Source: Hemerocallis citrina | Taxonomy: Eukaryota; Streptophyta; Magnoliopsida; Asparagales; Asphodelaceae | Assembly (NCBI GenBank): GCA_017893485.1 | Contig: CM030365.1 | Span: 27,116,289 to 27,180,288 of the forward strand | Length of the DNA stretch: 64,000 bases | Direction of reading: 5' to 3' | In this document: positions 56,280 through 64,000 of the stretch, piece by piece | Layout of the letters: the number at the start of each line of letters is the position of its first letter | Numbering within the stretch: position 1 is the stretch's first letter | Translations under genes and position numbers: made by a program | The notes under the pieces: generated by a model | The model's input: the letters and a program-made list of their open reading frames with translations, nothing else | What the model was told of the DNA's origin: nothing | The model's database searches: none

Positions 56280-57209
56280 TTTTTACACAAACAACTCCAG
56301 ATGAGTCTCCTGCATTCGGCACTCAGGCTCTCAAGTAGCTTCTTCGACGAATTGATTCCTCCAGAGAAGCTTAACCATCGGAATGATCTTGTTTCTGAAC
56401 ACTTTATCCTGACGATCAATTATTTGCACTGGTCGTTCCTTCTAGGAAAGGTCTACCTGCAAGTCTTTTGGAATTTTGGGGAGTTGATGACTTGGGTCTG
56501 GCGCGTATTTCCTCAGCATGGAGACGTGGAAGACATTATGTACCTGGGCTAACTCAGGGGGTAGTTCCAACCTATATGTGGCTTTCCCAATCCTATTCAA
56601 GATTTTGTAGGGTCCAATGTACCTTGGGGTCAGCTTGCTGCCTTTCCCAAATCTGACTACGCCTTTGGTCGGCGAGATCTTCAAGAATACCGAATCTCCT
56701 TCTTCAAATTCCAACTCTCTATGGCGGGTATCGGCATAGCTCTTCTACCTACTCTGTGCGACCTGTAGCCTCTTTCTTATCAATTTAACCTTCTCTGAAG
56801 TCTGCTGTACAATTTCTGGTCCAAATATCTGCCACTCGCCCACTTCATACCAGCATACGAGTGTCCTACACTTCCTCCCGTATAGTGCCTCAAATGGAGC
56901 CATCTCGATACTATCCTGGTAGCTATTGTTGTAAGCAAATTCAACCAGTGCTAGATGATTCTCCCAGCTCCCTCAGAAATCCAAAATGCATGCTCGGAGC
57001 ATATCCTCCAAAATCCTGTTCACCCATTCTGCTTGTCCATCAGTCTGTGGGTGAAACGCAGTACTGAAATCTGTTCTTGTCCCCACTGCTGTCTGTAGAC
57101 TTTTCCAAAATCGTGAGGTAAACCTCGCATCTCTGTCGGAAACTGTAGATACTAGCACACCGTATAGTCTCACGATCTCCTGAATGTAAACTTCTGCCAA
57201 CTTCTCCAA
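56280..57209 (-). pseudogene. INT: Element F integrase core (second half), C-terminal domain and chromodomain-like tail
   Basis: 57209-56973: [62 protein letters not shown] then a stop. Core end YNNSYQDSIEMAPFEALYGRK at about 56880-56945. 56714-56442: MEFEEGDSVFLKISPTKGVVRFGKGSKLTPRYIGPYKIL and [20 protein letters not shown], stop at LS*. The tail (RPVQIIDRQDKV...NQFVEEAT) goes on to about 56290. Confidence 0.9.
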
Positions 57210-57850
57210 ATGGAATTATTCCCCCTGGGACTCCTTGGTAGTCCTGTAACGAAATTCATACTGATGTCCTCCCACTTCCATACTGGAATGGGCAAGGGCT
57301 GTAGTAACCCTCCGGGCCTCTGATTTTCTGCATTTACCCTCTGACAAGTGAGACATCTGGCTACAAACTCGGCTATATCCTGCTTCATTCCGGGCCACCA
57401 ACAGAACGGATTCACGTCTTGGTACATCTGTGTGCTCCCAGGATGAATTTCCAGTAACGTGGTGTGTGCTTCCTTCATGATCTCCTCCCTAAGATTCTCT
57501 GCCTTGGGCACACACAACCTATCTCCAAACCATAGCACTCCTTCCTTAATATTGAACTCAGAAAGTTTCCCTTCGTTCACTTGCTCCTTGAATGCCTGTG
57601 TCTCTTCATCGCCCTCTTGACTCCTCTTCACTTGGTCCTTCAGACTTGGTTGGAGCAGCAATCGAGCTAACATAGCACCCAACTCTTCAGAAATCATCTC
57701 AATACTGGCCCTCTTTATTTCTTCTTCTAACTCCTTCCTCATTGTCGTTAGCATGGAAATGCTCCTCTTTCTGCTGAGTGCATCTGCCACAACGTTGGCC
57801 TTTCCAGGATGGTACAAGATCTCCGGTCTGATATCTTCTAACACTTCCAT
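57210..57850 (-). pseudogene. INT: Element F RNase H end, integrase finger and core start
   Basis: Open 57850-57170: [19 protein letters not shown], a variable linker, [77 protein letters not shown] (HHCC finger with C-x2-C), ISMNFVTGLPRSPRGNNSIW. Then about 70 bases that hold the DRLTKSAHF block in relatives are missing and the frame shifts into EKLAEVYIQ. First catalytic Asp is Asn (MNF for MDF). Confidence 0.9.
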
Positions 57851-58397
57851 CCATCATCTCTGCCTCAGATTTAAGTCTTTCTACTGATAGATATACTTTA
57901 AGCTCTTAGGGTCTGTGTACATCTCCACTTTTTCTCCGTAAATATAATGTCTCTATATTTTCAAGGCAAAGATGATAGCATCTATTTCTAAGTCGTGAGT
58001 TGGATAGTTCTTTACATGGGGTCGGAGCTGCCTTGATCCATAAGCAATTACTTTCCCTTCTTGCATCAGCACGCATCCGAAACCCAAATGAGATGCATCG
58101 CTGTAGATCACATATCTTTTATCCAATTGAGATAAGACTAGAACCAATGCTGATATTAGTCTGTCCTTCAGCTCCTGGAAACAGGCTTCACACTTATCAG
58201 TCCACTCAAACTTCTTGTCCGTCATGGTCAAAGCTTTGAGTGGTACTGCAACCTTGGTATAATCCTGAATGAACTTCCTGTAGTACCCGGTCAAACCCAA
58301 GAAGCTCCTAACTTCCTTCACTGTCCTTGGCCGAGGCCATTCCTTCACCACCTCTATCTTTTGTGGGTCAATGGCCACTCCCTCCTTAGAAAGGACA
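57851..58397 (-). pseudogene. RH: Element F RT end and RNase H
   Basis: From the G insertion point: [46 protein letters not shown] (RT thumb and connection), [55 protein letters not shown] and [18 protein letters not shown], then a stop. Further RNase H motifs (LKYIYQ equivalent) lie at about 57860-57950 with stops. The bases before 58397 fit FLGHVLSKE, split at the H codon. Confidence 0.9.
58393..58397. repeat. Candidate target-site duplication GGACA for element G, left copy
   Basis: GGACA precedes TGTAACGCCCCG at 58398. The other copy would be beyond 64000. Confidence 0.6.
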
Positions 58398-59032
58398 TGT
58401 AACGCCCCGAATTCCAAAATACACTGAATTCAATATTTCACAGGATCTTTCCATTTTATTTAGTACAACTTTATAAGGAAATTAAAACTATTCACTTTAC
58501 ATCAGAGTTTACATGAAACTTTACACTTTACATTGCACAGCAGAAATAAATTAACAATATTTAAGTAAATGTACAACAACATTGAATAATCTTTAAGCGT
58601 CTGTTCCTCTTTAACCTTTATCATGTCATTTACCCTGCATACAAAACTGTGGGTATGTCAGTTTATTCAACCGACGAACATTATACACAGTCATCCTCTC
58701 TATGCCGGAAATAGTATAACTCATTTTCCATGTTTGACAAACACAAACTTGTCACATATCAAACTAGAGGGACTACCCTATTGATCTCGTGTTGTGATGG
58801 TGCACTTAGTCCTTAATGCAGTTATTTATACTACATGACACTAATGCACACTTGTTCGGATTCTATGCATCCCATACTACATAGGTCCGAGGGCAAGCCT
58901 CTTAATCGTTCTTCATCTTTGTAGGGTTCAATCCCTCGTCATGTCGTAATCTACTACTGTAACTACGGTGAGTATCCTAGATGATCTATGAGTAGATGCT
59001 CGTGTACAGAAAACCTGGAGGGGAATCCCACG

Positions 59033-59190
59033 CCATGTCTTGACTCATCAGGCATGCATTCAGTGGCAATTCAGCCTCCTTCATGGCACACGATCCTCTT
59101 GCAGTCACCAAACATCCCACAAGCGTTGCTAAAGTCTGATCATTACTGAGTTGTGCCCACGCCATGTCTTGACTCATCAAGCATGCATTT
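59033..59190. repeat. Short direct repeat in element G LTR
   Basis: gccatgtcttgactcatca plus agcatgcatt (59033-59065) recurs at 59162-59190, spaced about 129 bp. No further copies seen. Confidence 0.6.
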
Positions 59191-59984
59191 TGTGGCTCAC
59201 ACACCCGCACCGTAAACTCTAACTCTCAGACTTGTGTTTTTCTCTCACTTTCATCACGTCTCCACTATGTACTAATCCTTAGTTTTTTTTTTAGAATCAT
59301 GAACAAAATCAAAGCTCTAGAGTTAGCTTCTCCACTAAACCGGACTTATTCATTCATTCAAACATGACCAACCTTGGTCTTTCATTTCAAATTTCATTCC
59401 ATTTCTTTCCAATTGCCGGGGGAGACTTAGCTACTCTTTTGTTTCAATTCCAATTCACAATTTCCAAAATTGAGCATTTCCAACTCATAAGTTCATTTTC
59501 ATAATCATAACAGATTTTCTTTTTCAATAGTATGATCTCTAATTTATTAATAAGTCCATAGCCATACATGGAATTCAATTATTCCTTGTGTATTTCATCA
59601 ATATCATTTCCATATTAAAATAACAACACTATTTATATAGCAAAATATTGAGTATTCACATTTCATAATTTTCACACTATTCTCCAATGAGAATAAATTA
59701 CGTCACATCACTTCATTTAATTTCTTTCTTTGCTATATTGTTTTTCTAACACTTCATTTCAAGTTCTTTTGCAAATTATAACTTCACAAAAATATAAATG
59801 TAGAACCATAGTTTTATTTATACATTTATTCTCAAGACATACTCTATTTCATGCAAATAATTCTCAAATTATTTTTCACAACTCCCTCATAATTTTAAAA
59901 TAATAAACATATTTTTTTCATAATTTTTCCAACATCAAAAATCTCAAAAAAATGTTTTTCCCCTCAATTTAAGTACTGGCCGAG

Positions 59985-60060
59985 CCCAGTATTCGAACCC
60001 ACAACCAGAGAGAAACAAGCCGAAAGCACAGGCAGGCCACTTGCGCCAGCGGTATAGAAA
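59985..60060 (-). other. tRNA-like (SINE-like) Pol III module 2 in element G LTR
   Basis: Minus strand: A box TGGCGCAAGTGG (60048-60037) and B box GGGTTCGAAT (60000-59991), 48-49 bases apart, more than in most tRNAs. T-runs follow beyond a polymorphic tail (aaaaacatttttttgag). Cloverleaf pairing is poor by eye, so it is a tRNA-derived relic or SINE head, not a tRNA gene. Confidence 0.55.
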
Positions 60061-60134
60061 AGCGCGGAGAGCATTAAATGCTCTCGGCTGCAGTCCATTT
60101 TATTTTTTTAAAACACGAAATAAAATATGCGATG

Positions 60135-60215
60135 CTACTGGGAATCGAACCATCGACCCGCCCAATACTGTAGCGAATAAGAGCATCCCGACCACGTGAG
60201 CTATACGCTCAGGTT
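60135..60215 (-). other. tRNA-like (SINE-like) Pol III module 1 in element G LTR
   Basis: Minus strand: A box TAGCTCACGTGGT (60203-60191) and B box GGTTCGATTCC (60151-60141), about 52 bases apart. TTTTATTT and GTTTTAAAA follow downstream. It sits about 150 bp before module 2 in the same orientation. The ends of a normal acceptor stem are not seen. Confidence 0.6.
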
Positions 60216-61072
60216 GTCATGGTTACAACTTGAAGTTTATTTAAATCGATTCTCCCTGTTTATTAAAACATTTCGATGTTCAACAAGCTCTCATTTCAAT
60301 TTTCTTTTATAAAATTTGCTGTAAATTTCCTGATTGAATAATACCATCATAAATTATACTCCAGTATATAGAAAATAATTTTTTAAATAATTAATACATA
60401 TTTTTCATACAATTGATTCGAATTATAAACTATCACTACCCCATTTCTTCTTTTTCGACATTTCTTAACAAATTAACATCACTAATCTCTTTATTAGAAT
60501 TCTTCATATTAATTCTCTGTTTTTTAATCATTTCCCAAACATACAATCTATAACTTAATTCATTCATTTCAACATTATTACAAAGATCCATTTAAACACA
60601 TAAAGTAGCATTGTCAATCTACTAACTTTTGCATATAATCCTTGATGTAGATAATGAAATTTTCTTCAAGCAATCCATGGCTACAATCAATTCGCACACA
60701 ACTTAAATTTTAATAATGGAACCACATACAATTGCATATTCACATTTCAATCAGTCAATAGGTCATTTTTCTAATTAAAGTGTACTCTTCTTAATCTTTT
60801 TCATGCATCATTCTTTCATTCACATCTAGCATGCTTCCTAATTAGAAATATAGAAAATTTACCCACCTTAATTTGGAGAGAAATACAACTAGCAACCTCC
60901 TAGATGAATGTCCTTGCCACGAGAGCGGTCCTCCTCCTAGATGCGCGCACCCAAGCCTTCCACAAACCAAACCCGAGAGCTCCTAGTGCCGGCCTTCCTC
61001 CTTGCTTGATGTAAGCACAATCCTCCCACACAATCTCAATCTTTTACTCACTTGTTATACTACTAAATAATG

Positions 61073-61080
61073 TATTTATA
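61073..61080 (-). promoter_or_regulatory. TATA box of element G 3' LTR
   Basis: TATAAATA on the minus strand, about 550 bp from the LTR start. Confidence 0.5.
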
Positions 61081-61630
61081 CTAAAAGTTTAGGAAAATGG
61101 AGGGCTAGGATTAACTTAGGAGTTAGAAGCAAATGGCTAAGATTTAAGGAGGAGTTACACTAACCACCCATGATCAAGTAACCACCACCACCATGACTCC
61201 ATTCAAAATTTTCCCTTTTCCCTCCAAAAGCTCCAAACCGGCCACACAAGTGTGCTTTTGCACGTGTACGTGCAATGCACGTGCATGCAACTTGGTCTCC
61301 ATTTAAAAATTGTACATTATATTTTACATAAAAATAATCTTTAAAATATATTCTACATTACAAGTTGTATTTAAAAATAAAATAGCTCATGGGCTTTAGC
61401 TTATGGGCCAAAAATAATAGTTTATAAAAGAAAATAAATAAATTCAATTTGGGCTTTAAAAAGAAAGGCTTTTTGTCTATTTGAAAAGGGGCTTTATATA
61501 AAAAATAATTAAAGAGCACATATATAAATATCTATACTCATCATAATGAAAATAATTATAAAAAATATTGCACGTGCACACTACGTGCAAAATAAAATAA
61601 TTTTTATAAAATGAAAATTGGGGCATTACA

Positions 61631-61645
61631 ACACTCCCTCCTTAG
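61631..61645 (-). promoter_or_regulatory. Polypurine tract of element G
   Basis: Minus strand CTAAGGAGGGAGTGT directly before the LTR start TGTAATGCCCC. Confidence 0.8.
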
Positions 61646-61743
61646 AATAGTTCCGTCCTTGGAACTACAGTCAAAAGTGAGAAACAAAATGCAACACTCA
61701 TAACAAGCACAAGAAAGAGAAAAAAATATATACAAAATACAAC

Positions 61744-62977
61744 TCAAGCAAAAAGCTCAGGATAGTCCTTCAACATCCTCTCCTCAGACTCCCAAGTAGC
61801 TTCTTCAACCAAATGGTTTCTCCAAACTACCTTGACCATCGGTATCGTCTTATTCCTCAAGACTTTCTCTCGACGATCAACAATCTCGACAGGAGACTCG
61901 ATGTAATTCAGATCCAACTGCAAACCTTCCAGCACTTCAGGCAAATGATGACTCGGATCTGGAATATAACCTCTCAGCATAGACACATGAAAGACATTGT
62001 GCACCTGAGATAACTTCCGGTAATTCACGCTGGTAAGCAGTTTTTCCGATCCTTTTCAATATCTTGTACGGGCCTATAAACCTCGGGGCTAATTTCCCGT
62101 CTTTGCCAAATCGAATCACACCTTTACTGGGCGATACTTTCAGAAAGACGAAGTCACCGACCTCAAATTCAAGGTCCCTTCTCCGATTGTCTGCATAGCT
62201 TTTCTGCCTGCTCTGAGCTTCTACCAACCTTTTCCTGATCAGATCAATCTTCTCAGAGGTTTGCTGCACAAGCTCAGCACCAAACAACTGACGCTCCCCA
62301 ACTTCAAACCAACAAATAGGTGTTCTGCACTTCCTGCCATACAGAGCTTCGTACGGCGCCATCCCAATGCTAGTCTGAAAACTGTTGTTGTAGGCAAACT
62401 CTACCAAAGGTAAATGCCTTTCCCAACTGCCTCCAAAGTCTAGTACACAACACCGAAGCATATCCTCAAGAAATCGGTTGACTCTCTCGGTCTGCCCATC
62501 GGTATGCGGATGAAAAGCAGTGCTGAAATCTGTCTTGGTACCCAAAGCTGTCTGAAGACTCCTCCAGAAATGCGAAGTAAACCGCGCATTTCGATCAGAC
62601 ACAATAGTTGACGGAACACCATGAAGCCGGACGATCTCGCCAACATACAACTCAGCTAACTTGTCCATCGAAGCAGTGAGTTTCATCGCCAAAAAGTGAG
62701 CGGACTTGGTTAGTCGATCGACTATCACCCAAATCACATCATTGCCTTTAGGACTCTTAGGCAATCCCGTAATGAAATCCATACTGATGTTATCCCACTT
62801 CCATTCCAGAATAGGTAACGGCTGTAATAGACCGCCGGGTCTCTGATTTTCGGCTTTGACTTGCTGACAAACCTCACACTTCGCCACAAATTCAGCCACA
62901 TCCCGCTTCAAACCTGACCACCAGAAATGCGGTTTGATGTCTCTGTACATCTTAGTACTTCCAGGATGTACCGACAA
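61744..62977 (-). pseudogene. INT: Element G integrase with chromodomain-like tail
   Basis: Open 62977-61937: [39 protein letters not shown] (C-x2-C of the finger), core [70 protein letters not shown] (D, D, E all present), [20 protein letters not shown] and [20 protein letters not shown] one-base shift near 62030 moves the frame; the correct frame continues 62028-61744 with [20 protein letters not shown] and the tail SPVEIVDRREKVLRNKTIPM, NHLVEEATWESEERMLKDYPELF. Length and order are those of a whole Tekay integrase. Confidence 0.95.
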
Positions 62978-63530
62978 AAGAGTAGCATGCGCATCCTAAA
63001 GAATACTCTCTTTCAGGTCCGCCTGATTCGGAACACACAGCCTCTCTCCAAACCATAGCACTCCATCCTTGATTTGAAATTCGGGAAACCTGCCAGCACC
63101 CATCTGCTCCTTTATCTCCAAAATATCAGCATCAACCTCCTGACTTGTAATGATCCTTGCATTCAAAGTAGGCTGAAGCCTCAACTGAGCTAAAGATGCT
63201 CCTAATCCTTGCAAGACAACTTCAATACCTGCTCGATCCAATTCCTCAATCAGATGCTTCTGAGTTGTAATCAAACTGGATAAACTGCTCTTGTGACTAA
63301 GTGCATCAGCAACAACATTAGATTTCCCAGGATGATACTTGATCTCAGGTCGCATGTCCTCATGCACTTCCAACTATCTCCGCTGCCTCAAATTCAGATC
63401 CTTCTGCTGATATATGTACTTCAAACTCTTGTGGTCCGTGTACATGTTCAATTTCTCACCGTACACGTAGTGTCTCCATTGCTTCAGGGCAAAGATAATT
63501 GCAGCCAACTCCAGATCATGAGTCGGGTAA
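62978..63530 (-). pseudogene. RH: Element G RNase H end and integrase linker
   Basis: Open 63373-62996: [27 protein letters not shown], a linker, then FQIKDGVLWFGERLCVPNQADLKESIL and a stop at 62993-62995. A second stop (at 63374-63376) separates it from the upstream frame with [16 protein letters not shown]. Both are single nonsense codons in otherwise open frame. The RNase H His/Asp end motif VADALS is kept. Confidence 0.9.
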
Positions 63531-64000
63531 TTCTTCTCATGCGGTCGCAGTTGCCTAGACCCATAAGCGATTACTCTTCCTTCTTGCATTAAGACACAAC
63601 CAAGCCCACGATATAAAGCATCGCTGTAAACATCATACTCAACACCTGCTCTAGGCAAAGCCAAAATAGGTGCAGTAGTCAGCTTCTCTTTCAACTCCTG
63701 AAAGCTTGCCTCACATTGCTCAGTCCACTTGAAGTTCACATTCTTCTTGGTCAGACCAGTAAGCGGCACGGCTATCTGAGCATAACCTTGAATGAATCTC
63801 CTATAGTATCCAGTCATTCCAAGAAATCTTCTGACTTCCTTCACTGTAGTAGGCCTAGCCCAATCTCTCACTGCCTCTATCTTCTGAGGATCAGTTGCCA
63901 CTCCCTCCTTACAAAGGATGTGACCTAGGAATGCCACTTCAGATTTCCAGAAATCACACTTGGATAGCTTGGCATACAACTCCTGCTCTTCCAGCTTCTT
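63531..64000 (-). pseudogene. RT: Element G reverse transcriptase thumb and RNase H start, partial
   Basis: Open from the window edge to 63374: [78 protein letters not shown], and [33 protein letters not shown]. The catalytic YxDD box is beyond the right edge. DAL replaces the usual DAS of RNase H. Confidence 0.9.

Larger units (their letters stand above)
52699..58397 (-). mobile_element. Element F: Tekay/Del-like chromovirus, both ends cut
   Basis: On the minus strand: RT end and RNase H (58397 to about 57800), integrase and chromodomain-like tail (57800-56280), polypurine tract, 3' LTR (56213-52699). Upstream pol is cut by element G at 58398; the distal LTR end is missing at 52699. Gag, protease, most RT and the 5' LTR are outside the window beyond G. 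Confidence 0.9.
58398..61630 (-). repeat. Element G 3' LTR
   Basis: 3233 bp; minus strand TGTAATGCCCCAATTTTC...GGGGCGTTACA. TATAAATA on the minus strand at 61073-61080. Conserved box at about 58868-58890. It contains two tRNA-like segments at 59985-60060 and 60135-60215, and a repeated catgtcttgactcatca stretch near 59033-59190. Confidence 0.9.
58398..64000 (-). mobile_element. Element G: Tekay/Del-like chromovirus inserted in element F RT, runs off right edge
   Basis: 3' LTR 61630-58398, polypurine tract, pol from 61744 upward. Inserted into F's RT. The visible pol has two nonsense codons and one frameshift, so it is the best preserved of the chromoviruses here. Gag, protease and 5' LTR are outside the window. 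Confidence 0.9.

Noticed and set aside
60135..60215. A genuine tRNA gene
   Set aside because: A and B boxes are present but their distance is too long and the acceptor and anticodon stems do not pair well; kept as a tRNA-like module only.

Overview
The window is a gene-free block of nested LTR retrotransposons from a nuclear plant genome. I infer a flowering plant with a large, repeat-rich genome and cannot name the species. Six of the elements (A, B, C, D, F, G) look like Ty3/gypsy chromoviruses of the Tekay/Del type. They have 3.2-4.7 kb LTRs beginning TGTAA, an initiator-Met tRNA primer site, CCHC gag knuckles, and an integrase tail with GPY/F-type and chromodomain-like segments. Element E is an Athila-type Ty3/gypsy element with a TGGCGCC primer site. 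I see no host protein gene, rRNA, genuine tRNA gene or CRISPR.

Layout. Positions 1-184 are the end of an LTR cutting element A's gag. Element A (+) occupies 185-43480 but is split by two insertions. The first is a 3.5 kb solo LTR at 3273-6765 (TSD TTACA), related to the LTR of element D. The second is a nested stack at 7158-39708: element B (-, TSD GCTGA/GCTAA) sits in A's integrase, element C (+, 11366-33193, TSD TTAAT) sits in B's 3' LTR, and element E (+, 17122-26958, TSD TGTGT) sits in C's gag. This is a four-level nest, A older than B older than C older than E, and the order is set by target-site duplications and by coding sequence that resumes across each junction. A's 3' LTR is 40230-43480. 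A small LTR remnant (43481-43776) follows, then element D (+, 43777 to about 52698, 3' LTR truncated). Element F (-, about 52699-58397) abuts D at a deletion-like breakpoint. Element G (-, 58398 to beyond 64000) is inserted in F's reverse transcriptase (5-bp flank GGACA).

State of the genes. A, B, D and F are decayed by stops and frameshifts; A has also lost a protease and an RT catalytic aspartate. E is nearly intact, with two nonsense codons and two frameshifts seen across gag-pol, and its two 1.67 kb LTRs are very alike, so it is the youngest. C has a gag but no pol; its 3' internal half is a 145-bp tandem repeat (TR-GAG-like, non-autonomous).

Most unusual signals: (1) a phase-1 spliceosomal-type intron at the same gag/protease position in A, B and D; (2) seven pairs of AGTCGACT palindromes at 19-21 bp spacing in E, in both LTR and coding DNA; (3) an array of seven hairpins with compensatory stem changes in the solo LTR; (4) two tRNA-like Pol III promoter modules inside G's LTR; (5) an extra GC-rich leader ORF cassette in B that is absent from the otherwise collinear leader of C; (6) a templated filler of about 20 bp at a deletion in B's 5' LTR.
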